NCBI RefSeq assembly: GCF_000471905.2
Contig: NW_006495933.1
Location: forward strand, 539,468-603,467
From: Amborella trichopoda
Lineage: Eukaryota > Streptophyta > Magnoliopsida > Amborellales > Amborellaceae
Direction of reading: 5' to 3'
DNA: 64,000 nt
The translations under genes were made by a program, and so were the position numbers. The notes below the pieces were generated by a model. It worked only from the letters and a program-made list of their open reading frames with translations, was not told the DNA's origin and searched no databases. Positions 12,090-24,141 of this stretch are shown here, piece by piece (positions within the stretch are counted from its first letter, which is position 1; every line of letters starts with the position of its first letter).

Positions 12090-13067
12090 TGGTCGGGGCC
12101 TGATTTGCATGTTGGTCCTCGTGCGGATGGGAGGGCACTCGTGGGGAAGAAAATCCTCTCTCAAACAACCGTGGAGGGTCCAAGCGCATCGCAGCATTGC
12201 GGGTGCACGTACACGAGCTCTCATGAGCGCGGATAGGAACCAACAACAAGAGAGATTTTTATGGTGGGGGTACGTTCAAGCTCTTGCCTCGCTACTTGGG
12301 GATACACCTGGGCGGTTCGCCCTCTTAGAACAATAACGAAGCCCTTCAGGTGTCTGCCAGTGTCGTTTGGACAAGGACTCTCTTCAGGTTTTCAAAATAT
12401 CTATTCTCTCTCTCTCAGTGCTTGCAATTCGATGGGGGTTCGATTGTCCCTCTCCGTGATGATTCTCTCAAGAAGACTGACTGACAAGAAGGATATATTG
12501 ATGTTACTGAGGAGTTAGACCCCTCTTAGCTACTAGATTAGGTTGACTCCTACCGAGTGACTGAGGGAGAGAGTGTATGTGTTTCTTAGCTCAACTCGAC
12601 TGTATGAGAAGAAGTTAGAGTACTGGTCAGAGGGTTAGAACTCTTGGGTTCACTTGTGACCACGCGTCCGTTGTGGACGGGGTTGTTGCATGAGGGCAGG
12701 TGGCGATTAGAGGAGAAGAGAGAGAGGGCTCTGGGTGTAGCCTGATTTGGGAAAGAGAGAGAATGGAACCGCACACTCCGGGGTATTCTCTCTTTAAAAA
12801 TTTTCTCTCACATCTTGGCGAGATTAAGGTTTAGAAGCAAAAGATGAGTGAAAACAAGTGTGATGCTTCTATATGAGTGATAAATAATCCACCCTTTTAC
12901 AATTGCCCTAAGCTTGTTTATATAGAGAACTCACCAAACAGGGGTGAATGCTCAAAAAATAAGCTTCATTAGCATTAAAAGGATTTAAAATAGGTACAAA
13001 GACTAAAACGCCCCTAAAACGTTTTGTGCTAATGGCAAAATCATCATTCTCCATTGCTAAATATTGG
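12090..13067 (-). mobile_element. Partial LTR of family B
   Basis: The left edge (TGGTCGGGGCCTGATTTGC) resembles the left edge of the 2.5 kb LTR at 54627. Both have a TTTATATAGAG segment (here near 12918) followed by a GGTG..ATGCTCAAAA segment. Read on -, that segment is a TATA box, so I infer a - orientation. It is cut at 13068 by another LTR start. It carries no supported gene. Confidence 0.45.
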
Positions 13068-13738
13068 TGTAGACACCCCATTTTAAATCTGGAAAATTCT
13101 ATGATTTATTGGACTCTTAGGACCACACTTATCATAGTAAACCCAAATCCATAGTTCACACAACCTATCTTGTGACCCGAAACCAGTAGGCCTACCCCGA
13201 ACCTTGCAAAAACCCTGTTTTGACCTAGATTTATATAAATGCCCTATTTTACCAAAAATAGTAAACAAATCCTTTTTGACCCAAATGTTTTCGGAGAGCT
13301 TCATAAGGAGCTAAATAAGACATGAAAAAAAATCAATTTGGACAAGTTTTTGTTTGGGTGACACCAGTGGTGTCGCCGGGGTGACACTGACAGTGTCGCT
13401 CAAGTCATCTAGTAAATGTCCTGTTTTACCAAAAAACTCATTAAAAAAATTGAACAAATCCATTTTGATCCAAAGTTTTTCTAATAGCTTCACAAGAGGA
13501 TAAGGAATGCACTCAAATTGAAAATTTCGGATTTTTACCAAGTTTGACTTGAGCGACACGGGCAGTGCTGCCCAGCCTGGACTGGGTGACACACCTAGTG
13601 TCGCTCGGGCAACACGGCCCGAGTCGCCCAGCCCCTTTTGCCCCAAACTGAATTTTGGCACTTTTTAGATGATTTTTACACTTTTCTTAGGTGACACTAG
13701 GCGTGTCACCCATGCAACACGGCCCGTGTCGCCTAGAT
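13068..13738 (+). mobile_element. Partial LTR of the element C family, inverted relative to element C
   Basis: TGTAGACACCCC opens a block that matches the element C LTR read from 22072 leftwards (CATTTTAAATCTGG, GTAAACCCAAA, AGTTCACACA, TTTTGACCTAGATT). It is in the opposite orientation to the adjoining element C coding remnant. It is rich in GGTGACAC..GTGTCGCC near-palindromes. It lacks its 3' end and abuts RT sequence. Confidence 0.65.
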
Positions 13739-14172
13739 TTGTGCCTCGCAATGTTGTCGACCAAGGCATCTATATTTGGGCATGCCTTGTTGAGGTCTCA
13801 GTAGTCGACACACACTCGGATCCTCCCGTCTTTCTTGGGTACGGCCACTATGTTGGCCAACCATTCTGAATAATCGACGGGGGTGATGAATTTTGCCTTA
13901 AGTAGTTTGTCGATTTTTTCCTTAATTTTGAGCTCAAAGTGGGTCTTTTGACGTCGGAGTTTCAGTCTTATAGGCTTTGCCCATTTGTTGAATATTAGGT
14001 GATGTTGCACCAATGTGGGATCTAGCCCTGCCATATTATCGTATGACCAGGCGAAGACATCGCAATATTCCTTGAGAAAGGAAACCGTGTTTTCCCACTC
14101 CTCAAGAGATAGGAAGGTTCTAATCTTAGTTAGCCTTGGGTCCTTCTCAGTTCCTAGGTTTACGTTGATCAT
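13739..14172 (-). mobile_element. RT start of element C
   Basis: The translation has FLKEYCDVFAWSYDNMAG, then KIDKLLKAKFITPVDYSEWL and NIVAVPKKDGRIRVCVDY. These are the linker and finger subdomain of a Ty3 reverse transcriptase. DLNKAC and ALVDNIA follow near 13745-13790. The RT sequence stops at the inverted LTR piece at 13738. Confidence 0.8.
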
Positions 14173-14550
14173 CTCTTCGATGATAGTCGTTGGGTCACCA
14201 TCAAACCTCTTCTTGAATTGCTCAACATGGGCAGTGAGTTCCTCAGGTTGAGAGATTTCTTCAGACTCTTAGCTCTCTTGATCTTCGTCTTGGTCGTCCA
14301 ATTCGTCGTCTTGGGTATTATGCACTGTTATTGGGCTATCTTGAGTGTTCGTTGTTTTTGAAAATTCTTTTTTATTATTATCAATTTTATCATGTTTTGA
14401 ATTTTCAGCGGATTTTGAAATAACACAAGAGGTGTCCCTTATGGGACTCGCAAGAGAAATGTTGGAGACTGGACGCTCAGAGTGGTTAGACGCCTATCCA
14501 TTTTTTGGCACCAAGACTTGAAGGTGTCGCTAGTATGCTTCCAGCGATTC

Positions 14551-15327
14551 TCAAGATAAAAGAATGATCAACTGATTCAATTCTTGGGTTTGGATAGGCG
14601 GATGAGCACGCTTGGTTGTGTTAGAGTCGATTGTGCATAACTTCAAACCCAGGTCAACAAAAAGGTCTTCAATTCTTAGTTCTTGTGTGTGATGAGATAC
14701 GGACGAGGATTCAAGGATCACCTTAGGTTGTTTTGAAGGATGGGCATTGAGAGGATCGAGGCTTTCAATGCCTCCAAATACAAAGCTCGGATAGCTTGAA
14801 GGCTTCATCCAGCTTTGAAATAAGGTGAGAGAACACCCGAGACCTCTTCGATCCCTGTTTTTAGTTTTGGCTTGGAATGATTCAGAAATTACCTCTATTA
14901 CGCCTTGCCCTTGACTCCCCAAGCCTTGGCCTGGTTGGAAGACTTGGGAGAAGAGCATGTGCCAAGCCTCGAGGGACCCGAAACCGTATCGATGTTGACA
15001 TTGGATAATGTCATCCATCGATGCAAAAGTTTAAAAAATTTGAGGAACGAGGTCGCCAGTTTCTAGGCATAAGGTGGCACAATTGGCTTGCTCAAAGGAA
15101 GCGAGTGGGATTTCTCCAAGCTCGACCTCTATGGCTAGCTTCCCGTTATGTATACTAGGATTGAGAAAAGCAAGGGGTTCAACACATGCCTTCACGACAC
15201 CATTTTTAGTTGGAAATTTGAGACATTGATGAAGCGTAGAGGCGACCACTAGGTTTTCATGGAACCATGATCTTCCTAGCAACATGTTGAATGAAGGTTT
15301 TATGTCAAAGACATAAAACTTTATCAC
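14551..15327 (-). mobile_element. Protease-RT spacer of element C
   Basis: At 15031-15327 the translation reads YVFDIKPSFNMLLGRSWFH, then a segment with TLHQCLKFPTKNGV. This conserved piece lies between protease and RT in Tat-like polyproteins. A region of no recognised domain follows at 14551-15018. Part of a broken element. Confidence 0.65.
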
Positions 15328-15410
15328 TTGGATGGTGGGGTCGATCTTGTGTGTGAGTTTGATTATCCCTTAGTGGTAGGGATTGTCTAGAGTTAACAAC
15401 CCCTCAAAAT

Positions 15411-15776
15411 ACAAAGGTTAAAGTTAGAAGGGGTTGTGATGGGTATGTTTATCGAAATGATCACGACTTTTTTTTAAAAAAGTATTTTAATAAGTAACTG
15501 AAGCATTAAGCAAGAGCAAATTTGAAATTTTTACAAAAGTACAATGGTATTTTTGAAGTGAGTATCCTAGAATTTTATTTGTAGAGTGTCATTTTCTTTT
15601 AGTAAAAATTACAACTTTACCATTTATGGAGATGGCAAAAGTACCCCATGTCAGGGAGTAATATTTACAAAATTTCCTTTAATGATGAAAATATCACAAA
15701 AGCTAATTTTTTTAAAAAATAAACTACAAAATTAGTAAATCCACCTTTCACAGCTCTCACTATCTTTAACCTTTAT
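15411..15776. mobile_element. Candidate MITE inserted in element C
   Basis: The 366-bp AT-rich block is bounded by inverted repeats. The left end reads ACAAAGGTTAAAGTTAG..TTGTG, and the right end on the other strand reads ATAAAGGTTAAAGATAG..CTGTG. It interrupts the protease region. Flanking sequences on both sides share GATTATCCCTTAG and TTAACAAC, so a local duplication accompanies it. The superfamily was not resolved. Confidence 0.5.
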
Positions 15777-16223
15777 AATTTCAAGGGTAGTTAAGATTAG
15801 ATTATCCCTTAGAGATAAGGTTTGTCCAGATTTAACAACCACACAAAGCAGTATGCCTTCAGCCTGCCTCTTGGTCCTGTTGTTTATAGTGATAGTTAGT
15901 TGACATGGCTTGAAGTCATCCGGGCTTTTGCCTATCTGCTTCACTGTTTTCATAGGGCATATGTTTAAGGACGCCCCATTATCAACAAGCACTCTCAGTA
16001 TCTCATATCGTTGCATAAAAACGATGATGTACAGAGGTTGGACGTGAAAGCGGTTGAAGCTGGCTGGGATATTATTGTCTGTGAACACGATTGGCATTGG
16101 TGCCATTAGTTGGTTGACCATTCTACACAACTGATCCAGCTGTGTATTGCTCGGAATGTGTGTCTTAGAGAGAACCCTTTCGATATGGGCTTTGTGTGCA
16201 GCTGAGTTGGCGAGTAGCTTCAA
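15777..16223 (-). mobile_element. Aspartic protease-like segment of element C
   Basis: The translation contains PASFNRFHVQPLYIIVFM, then EILRVLVDNGASLNICP and ITINNRTKRQAEGIL. This is the retropepsin-like region found after gag in Tat-like elements. The upstream LDQLCRMVNQLMAP segment also belongs to the polyprotein. Part of a broken element. Confidence 0.7.
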
Positions 16224-16238
16224 GATGGAGGTTTGAGC

Positions 16239-17346
16239 CTAGATCTTCTCGAGATGAGCCGGTAGATCATAAGTAGTTGCAGATCCTTGAGTTTCTTTAT
16301 TCGGCTCGTGATCTGCGGCCCCTGCTGGTTGTTTGGCTTTTAAGGTATTTCCCATTCTTTCATCGAGAGTGTCGGCCATCAATTGAATGGGTTTGAAAAC
16401 TCGCCCTCTTCGGGTTAAGGAATTAACATTACCAGCGTGAAGTTCGATAGGGTCAGCCCTAGCAAGAGTAATGGGAGACTTTGTGGTGTTGGCCCCTTGT
16501 TTGGAAGATGACGTCTTTTCCTTGGTTCTGACCATATCAATTTCTAACGTATCATCTTCACCATATTGGTTTCATTTGGGAAGGTTATCAAGGTTTGAAG
16601 ACGAAGGGTTTCCTCTTAGAATGCTCAAGAGATCTTCTTCAGGATCTTGAAAGTGATGGTCACAAGCCAATATGAATTGACTAGAATCCTCTTCTTCTTC
16701 ATCTCTACTCTCAACCATGTGAATGACAATGTTCTCTTTTGAGTTGTCTTGAGCTCTAGGCTTTTCGGTTATTGTGACCATATTTTTAGGGAGAGGATTT
16801 GTGAAGATACCCATCTTTTGGTTAGGCTCTTCGACGGGTTGCTTTCTAGGTGCGACAGTGATGTCCCGTATTGATTAACCCTTGAATCACTTATTTCAAA
16901 TATATGCAGTTTTGAGTATCATGAGCATGGTTTTGATGCCATTTGCACCACTTGCTCTTATCGGTGACTTGAAACGGTGATTCGGATGGTGGCAGGAGGT
17001 AAACCATGTTTCTAGCCAGGAGTAATTCCAACACTTTTTCTAGTGGGTCTTTGAGAGCAGTGAAATTATCCTCTCGCCTTTGGTTATTATTTCGAGCATT
17101 AGCTCTAGGCTGACCCCTTCGGTTTTGGTTCTAATTGTTGTGTTGAGTGGTTGAACCTTGAGCCGGTCCGTTAACAACAATCTCATTAACCTAACCGGAA
17201 GCCTTCCCCTTGTTATCATTTTTTCTCTTATTTTGGGGAGTCGTTATTGGTTTATTGTCGGGCCTGGTGCTGAGGGGTTTCCCTCTTGCCCTTTCATGTC
17301 CTGCCACCCACTCGATCATGGAGTTGAAGGAGTGGGGGATAAGACC
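16239..17346 (-). mobile_element. gag-protease spacer of element C
   Basis: Low-complexity, charged translations (for example SRDEEEEDSSQFILACDHHF at 16572-16814) and a segment of unknown role at 16239-16535. No domain is recognised. This is consistent with a long spacer between the gag core and the protease. Confidence 0.5.
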
Positions 17347-18453
17347 TTAGCTAAAAAAAGTCTTGTATTCAGGGGCGGCATTCTTCAAGGACATAGAGCC
17401 TTTGGCTGAGTCTCTCAGTGGGCATTTTATGAACCAAATTGCCGCCTTGCTGAATCGGCAGATGAAATCCTTGAAGGATTCTCCTGGATTTTGCTTCGTT
17501 GAACTGAGGTTGCCCAGGGAGAGAGATCTTGGTGTCGACCCGCAGTAGTGAGAGACGAATAGGTTGAACATTTCGTCTGGAGTGATGTGTGGTTGAGCGG
17601 ACATTGTTTTCCGATGCCAGTTCAAAGCCCCGTCCAATGTTTGCAAAAATATGGCCTTCAGTTGGTTAGGCCTGTCTCGCAAAGCTCTCACGGCGAGGAG
17701 ACACGCGTTGATGTGAGCATCTGGATCGCTCTTCCCATTAAACTTGTTTCTAAATTCTGGGACAACAAATCTCAAAGGAAGGTCCTCCATGCCTCCAAGG
17801 GTCTCTTGAACATAGGCCTTTAAGGGTGGAATTTCATGCATGTCCATTCTTACGAGCATATCCTGCATCACTTTTAAGGTGCCCTCTTGTTGAGTATTTG
17901 GCGTGATAGTAGGCCCACCGGTTAGTGGGTTCCCAAGCATAGATTGGTAAGTTGAGATTTGGGGTACATGTTGGCCTGCATGGGCTTGAGGTTGACGGGC
18001 CACGGTCACCGAGACGGTTTGATATATTTGTTCCTGAGGGACGTAAGGACCCATAGGTATCACCACCGGTTGCGAAAATAGCACAGTTTGTTGGACCGGG
18101 TGAACTAAGGGGACCGATTGAAGAATCACCTAACTCGGTTGTGCTAAGGGTTGACCTATACCACCAAGTTGGTTTGGCATCGACCCATGAGCTGGGGCAT
18201 GAAAAGTGTAACCTAGGTCAACCAGACTTTTAAGGGTAGCTTGGATGCCCATCTCGCCTAAGGGTCGGTCTAGATTGACGCCTTTGCTTCGTACAGTGGT
18301 AAGAACATCATGAATGGTACTATGGTGGCTCGAGGTTGGGTTGGATTCTCTAGACCTAAGTGGGTCTTGGTTCTGAGATCGCTGCACCTCGGGGTTATCT
18401 TGGTTCAAGTTGTGGGAATTGGTATTAGATGCTACATGAATTTCTTTCCTCAC
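17347..18453 (-). mobile_element. gag region of element C
   Basis: At 17347-18129 the translation shows a Retrotrans_gag core: PLRFVVPEFRNKFNGKSDPDAHI, then LKAIFLQTLDGALNWHRK, MFNLFVSHYCGST and PGESFKDFICRF. It is preceded by a Pro/Gln/Val-rich segment. The upstream stretch at 18130-18453 (SHHSTIHDVLTTVRSKG) is probably the gag N-terminus. It is the best-kept part of element C but is not whole. Confidence 0.75.
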
Positions 18454-18989
18454 TCGACTTCTACTTTCGTTACCTAAAATCCCCTATAGGACGACGCCTA
18501 GTCGGACCCCCTGACTATTTAGAGTCTTTCGGGCTGAATTAGCTTTTCAGATCACATCGATTTTAGGGTTAGGAGTGGACCCTTGGGACTTTGCCTCTAA
18601 TTGAAGACCTGGGCGTTGGATAATGGATTGGCCTGAGGTCTATTGATAATTCCAAGGGATTGCAGCATATTGGTCCTTAAGTTTGGCCAGGTTAGGCTTA
18701 GAGTCGGCCGTGGAGCAATCATCATAGTCGCCTTGGGTGACCGACATGATGACTGCTTTTGATGGGGTTCTAGAATCTAGATTTAAGTAAGAGCTAGACC
18801 CAACGACTTAGGGCAAAGTGACTCTAGGGACAAACCTTAATTGAGACCTAGGCTAAGACTAGACTGGAACCTAGACTTGCTAGACTCAATAGGATTTGGT
18901 TCAAACCTTGAACTAAGGTAAGCCTAGTCTAGCTCTAGAGGCAACTCTAAGCTTAGACCTATGTTAGAGCCTAGACTAAGATCTTGACT

Positions 18990-19270
18990 AGATGGGTACG
19001 AGTCTTGACACGGACCAAGAGTGGGTCTAGGTTCGGACCCGGGTATGACCCTGATTCGGACCTGGACTTAGCTGGGTGTAAGCCTAGGCTTGGAACAAGA
19101 GGGTTGTTAAGATCGGACCGAGAATAGACCTGGACTAGACCAAGGTTGGGTTAGGTGCGAGCGCTGGCTTGGACCAAAAGGGGGCCTAGGTTCGGACCTG
19201 GGAGTGAACCTGGTTCGGACCTGGGTTAGACTGGGTACAAGCCTGGACTTGGACCCAGACGGTTCAGCTC
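18990..19270. repeat. 80-bp tandem repeat in the element C leader
   Basis: Units start near 18993, 19074, 19154 and 19234 with GGGTACGAG, GGGTGTAAG, GGTGCGAG and GGGTACAAG. Each continues with CTTGGACCAA-like and TTCGGACCTGG-like segments. A looser relative (CTAGACT, GACCTAGG) extends left to about 18780. Confidence 0.65.
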
Positions 19271-19879
19271 GAACCAACAGCGGGTCCGAACTGAGATCTA
19301 AGAGTAACCAACAATAATAAACAAGCACAACACACGAAAACTTTTGACCACGTATTATACGTAGGCTGGGCTTGAGAGTAGGTTCCTAACTATTGAAATA
19401 CGGCTAGGCTGATATAGGTCCCTGCATAGATCCTGGCTTCCTGTTATAGGATGTTCACCAGGTCCTACTATACGTGGAGTTGCTTTGAGGTAGAGGATTA
19501 CGGAAGAGCGCTCACAGTTAGAGTTACACGAATCCCAACTGCCTTGACTCTCAAATCTAGGTTCCCCTCACACCGTTAACGTGGATTTTGGGGGTTTTCG
19601 AAATATTTGTTTGCTAGTTTCCGGGGCACTTCCGGTCCGGTGTGTGCTGGAGCGTGTAAAGAAGCATGCAATTAAAATAAAGTCAAGCACACAATGCACA
19701 CAAAGAAAGAAAGGAAATAAGTGAGCGCTCGGCACTGATTGTGCCTAGCGATGCGCGCTTCGAGGAAAAACTCACTCGAAGCACAATATAGATGGAGGGG
19801 TAAGCAACCCTAAGAAGGTGAAGTCAGAACAATGAGACCAGGCACAGTCCGTGCTAAGTCGAGCGTGACTCGAGTCGAG

Positions 19880-20391
19880 NNNNNNNNNNNNNNNNNNNNN
19901 NNNNNNNNNNNNNNNNNNNNNNNNNNNNNNNNNNNNNNNNNNNNNNNNNNNNNNNNNNNNNNNNNNNNNNNNNNNNNNNNNNNNNNNNNNNNNNNNNNNN
20001 NNNNNNNNNNNNNNNNNNNNNNNNNNNNNNNNNNNNNNNNNNNNNNNNNNNNNNNNNNNNNNNNNNNNNNNNNNNNNNNNNNNNNNNNNNNNNNNNNNNN
20101 NNNNNNNNNNNNNNNNNNNNNNNNNNNNNNNNNNNNNNNNNNNNNNNNNNNNNNNNNNNNNNNNNNNNNNNNNNNNNNNNNNNNNNNNNNNNNNNNNNNN
20201 NNNNNNNNNNNNNNNNNNNNNNNNNNNNNNNNNNNNNNNNNNNNNNNNNNNNNNNNNNNNNNNNNNNNNNNNNNNNNNNNNNNNNNNNNNNNNNNNNNNN
20301 NNNNNNNNNNNNNNNNNNNNNNNNNNNNNNNNNNNNNNNNNNNNNNNNNNNNNNNNNNNNNNNNNNNNNNNNNNNNNNNNNNNNNNNNNNN
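19880..20391. other. Assembly gap (512 N)
   Basis: Only N. It falls in the element C leader. Confidence 0.99.
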
Positions 20392-20976
20392 ATAGTTTAA
20401 GTCAAAACTTGGTCAAAATGGAGCCAAAATTCCTTGGAATAGGCATGTGGGGTACCAGAATATTTATGGGACACTTGCAGTTGGGCGACAAGGGTGGTGT
20501 CACCCGGGCGGCACTACTAGTGTCTCCCTTGCAGGATGAGCAGTGTCGCCCAAAAAAATATTTTTTTTTTATTTTTTATTATTTTTATCTTGTTAAAATT
20601 GATGAAATAAGGCTACAATAAACTTGGAAGAAGAAGTAAAAAAAAATATTTATGATGAAATAAATTAAAATAGAGTAAACAGAAAAATGTAGATATAACA
20701 CATCTATATCAAGTAAAATATTTTTTGGTATTTTTAAAAATTTTATTTTTCTCTGAAATTTTGTGGACAATCACAAAAGAGGCCCTAAAACACATGTACA
20801 AAGTTTCAAAAAATTCTGAATTTGGGCGACACAAGGAGTGCCGCCCAGAATAGACAGGTTTTGGAGCACTGAAACCTTGGATCCTGATCACAATTGATTC
20901 TTGAGACTTTTTGTGACTGTAAACAGTGAAAAACAGTGAATGAAAACCGTATTTGGGGTTTGATCGAGCTCAAAAT
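20392..20976 (-). mobile_element. Leader of element C, next to its 5' LTR
   Basis: No coding frame. It contains further GGGCGACA..TGTCACCC and GGGCGACAC..GTGCCGCCC hairpin motifs (near 20485 and 20824) like those in the LTR. This suggests that LTR-like sequence extends into, or was duplicated in, the leader. Confidence 0.5.
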
Positions 20977-20994
20977 GCCCCACGGTGGGCGCCA
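20977..20994 (-). other. Primer-binding site of element C
   Basis: On - TGGCGCCCACCGTGGGGC follows the LTR edge after a few bases. It is identical over 18 bases to the site of element A. Confidence 0.75.
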
Positions 20995-20998
20995 AACT

Positions 20999-22072
20999 AT
21001 TTACAATGCAAAATTTGACAGAATGAATATCTCTCCGATCTGACACTTTAAAATGATGACAATGAAATAAATAAAGTGGTAAAGAAAGTGGGACAAATCG
21101 AATTTAGATCTGAGGCTAGATCTGCCTAGAAACGAGCAGATCTACTCTCAGATCTGTGGCAGGGCAAACATGATTCGAGACATAACAATAAAATATTTAA
21201 GAAAATTAACAGATCAAAACAAAATGAAAACAATAAAGCAGAAGAAATAAAATGGAAGTAAATGATACAGAACTGGGCCCGATGGCCTGGGACTCCTAAG
21301 ACTTCTGGGGCTCGCTCGTGTCAGAACCGAGCCTCTTTTTGTCTCTCTGATTCGGATGTTGACCAGCAAACCTCTCCAGCAAAAAGTGGTTTTTGTGCCC
21401 TGGAAATGGTTTTGATCTAGGACTGTTGTCCCCTAGGTCTAAGTTTTCTCAGGCTTAAGGGTTAGGATCTCAGGAGGCTAGGGTTCCTGAAGCTATCTCT
21501 AGAGTTTCTAATCTCTCTAAGGTTTCGATCTCCATCCTCCTCAAATGGCCATGAAAAGAGGCCTTATAGGGGTCAAAACTTGTTGGGAAGGATACACTCC
21601 TGTAACAAACAAATCCCCCAGTTAAAGATGCCATTTTGAGGGCCTTGGATCTTGGCAACACGCCCAGTGTCACACAAGAAAGTGAGCAAAAACGTCACCA
21701 AAGGGTAAAACAATCAGAAATTTCAATTTGGGACAAAATGGTCTGAGCAACTTGCGTCGTGTTGCTCAAATCTAGGCGACACTGCTAGTGTCACCCAAGT
21801 CAAACTTGGTCAAAATTGAAAATTTTAACTTTGGGTGTGTTCCTTAACCTCTTGTGAAGCTACTAGAAAAAATTTGGGTCAAAATGGATTTTTTTAATTT
21901 GTTTTGATAAAACACGGCGTTTAAAGGAATCTAGGTCAAAACAAAGTTTCTGCAGGGTTCCGGGTCACAATGTATACTGTGTGAACTATGAATTTGGGTT
22001 TACTAGGTTCAGTGTGATCCTAAAGGTTCAAGAAACCATGGAATTTACCAGATTTAAAATGGGATATTTACA
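20999..22072 (-). mobile_element. 5' LTR of element C
   Basis: About 1.07 kb. On - it begins TGTAAATATCCC at 22072 and ends beside the primer-binding site near 20999. It matches the inverted LTR piece at 13068-13738 over its first part. It contains CTAGGCGACACTGCTAGTGTC-type palindromic motifs (near 21660 and 21771). Confidence 0.7.
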
Positions 22073-24141
22073 ATTGTACGCTAGATGTTGGGGTTTGTGG
22101 GATTTAAAGGCCTTGAGAGCATGCAAAACTTATAATCATAACGGATATGTACACTAGTGGGAGTATGGTTTTTGTAAGACCAATATAGCATCTTATGGTG
22201 AAAGTCTAGACTTAAGACTAAGTCCAAAACCCTCACCCCAAGACCCCTCTTCATGGTCCATTTTTGGTATATATTTTGGACATAATATCTTAAATACAAA
22301 TAATCTGTAACGAAAAAAATTTATTTAAGGTTGCAACTTTATATTATAGTAGTAAGGTGAATATAATCATTAAAAAAAGATTATTGCAAAGTTGAATTTT
22401 TTTCAATTGAGTATTTTGCACATCGAGATGTTTCGATATAAAAAAAAGAAAGAAAGAAATTTCAAGTCTTAAAAATAATGCATTTTGTAACAAGTTATTT
22501 GGACGGTCTATTTTCAAGATTTTCAATTGTTTGTAGATCTACTTGAACCGCACCCTTTTTGAAATTTAAATTTCATAGTTAGGGTTTATGACACTAGAAC
22601 ATGTTTCAAGCCATAAAAAGGTTTATGACACTAAAACTACATCTTCGGACAAATTTTAGAGATGTGCCTTACTTGTATAAAATGAGAGGGGCAACTTATA
22701 CAATCCTCACCCATCTCTAACATGGAGGTGACAAATGTATAAAAATTAATTTCTATAAACAAAATGATACTTTTTTGGAAAAATAAATAAATAAGGGAAA
22801 GTAGTCCGTACGTCAATGGGCATACTTCTATAAGAGCATCCCCTGACGCATGTAAGTGGGAACGGATGTTAGGAAATAGCCACCTCCAAAATTTTAAAAA
22901 ACAAGTGTGTATAAATTATATATAAAAGAAATTTATTTTATATTTTAAAATTTATTTCTCTCATGGTTCCCACTTATCATGGTTAGATTTTCAAGTTTGA
23001 ATCCAAAATCCATCTTTAAAATATATTTAAGAGAGATAGATTTAAGAGAGATGACTCATTTAAATAGATGAGTTGGCCAACTCATTGAACCTTTATCCTT
23101 TAAACAATTGAATTTGCCTTTTTTTTGGAAAAAAATTATATTAGGGTGACGCCCTTAACAATCAAACTAAGGTGCACCTCAAAAATTCATTAGAATAGTT
23201 TGTTTCGATGTTGAAGAACCCTCAATTCAACATCTCGACCTCAAGATATATTGGACATGAGAAAAAATAAATTTTAAATCTTAAAAACAGTGTATTTTGT
23301 ATTGTATTATCTAGACTGTTATTTTTTAAGATTTTAAATTATTCACAGGTTTGCTTGATTTCTATGTGGTTAAGCCTGCATATGTAGAAATGCAGGCTTC
23401 TTAATAAGCCTATTTTTGAGATGGATTTTAAGACTTAATTTTTAAGGGCATATAATACCTAACATGGAGATCATGAATATGAATAAACAAATAAATTTTA
23501 AAAGCTAAAAATAATAATCCTAGTAAGAAAACATTTGGACTGTTAGTTTCTATTATTTTTAGATGGAACACCTACTTACATTTATCTTTAAGATGGATGC
23601 TTTTACTCTTTCTGAACCGCATATATAGAAACACGGTCCAGCCCGCATGAAACAATTTTACATTTTATAATTAGAGATGAGAATAAATTTTCAGGCCATC
23701 ATAAACACATTGAAATAACAAGTTGCGGCACTACTTGAAGGTGGGCCTTATTTTGATTGTTACAGTCTCAGCCTTATACAAAATTACCCCTCGTTTTTTT
23801 GTTGAGTTTGACCGCTACTCCATGTGCGATGCTCGTGGGGCGAAAACGTAGTCATGCCCTATGCGTCCCCCGACGTATAAGCGACTTTTCCTTCCTCCTT
23901 ATCAACACGAGCACTGCTATTGTCAAATCGCAGCACTTTGTTCCTCTGCCGTCTTCTTCCTTCCGCGTATTGTCAATTTCAGGGCAGAGAACCAGCATCG
24001 CAAACTTAGGGTTTCTTGTATTTTGATAGATAGTCTATGCTCGAATTGCAGGAGACGACAATTGTTAGGGTTTCTGTCCTGAGCGAGAGACAAGGAGTTG
24101 TATAAGGGGAAGGGGAAAAATCGTAGAGCATTATTGGGAGG
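22073..24141. other. Intergenic region and 5' flank of the host gene
   Basis: AT-rich with no supported gene. Three diverged copies of a roughly 150-bp segment lie near 22430, 23260 and 23495. They share AAATTTTAAATCTTAAAAA-like, GCATTTTGTA-like and GGACTGTT-like blocks. From about 23760 the base composition becomes less AT-rich and contains AGGGTTT motifs common in plant 5' leaders. This is probably the promoter and 5' UTR of the gene starting at 24142. No clear TATA box was assigned. Confidence 0.5.

Larger units (their letters stand above)
13739..22072 (-). mobile_element. Tat-like Ty3 retrotransposon fossil (element C)
   Basis: Reading leftwards from 22072 the parts are: LTR, primer-binding site, long leader with a tandem repeat, gag, protease-like segment, a FNMLLGRSWFHE segment typical of this lineage, and the start of RT. 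Large spacers between gag, protease and RT and the long leader fit Tat/Ogre-type elements. RNase H, integrase and a 3' LTR in the same orientation are absent. It contains a gap and a MITE insertion, has many breaks and looks old. Confidence 0.75.
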
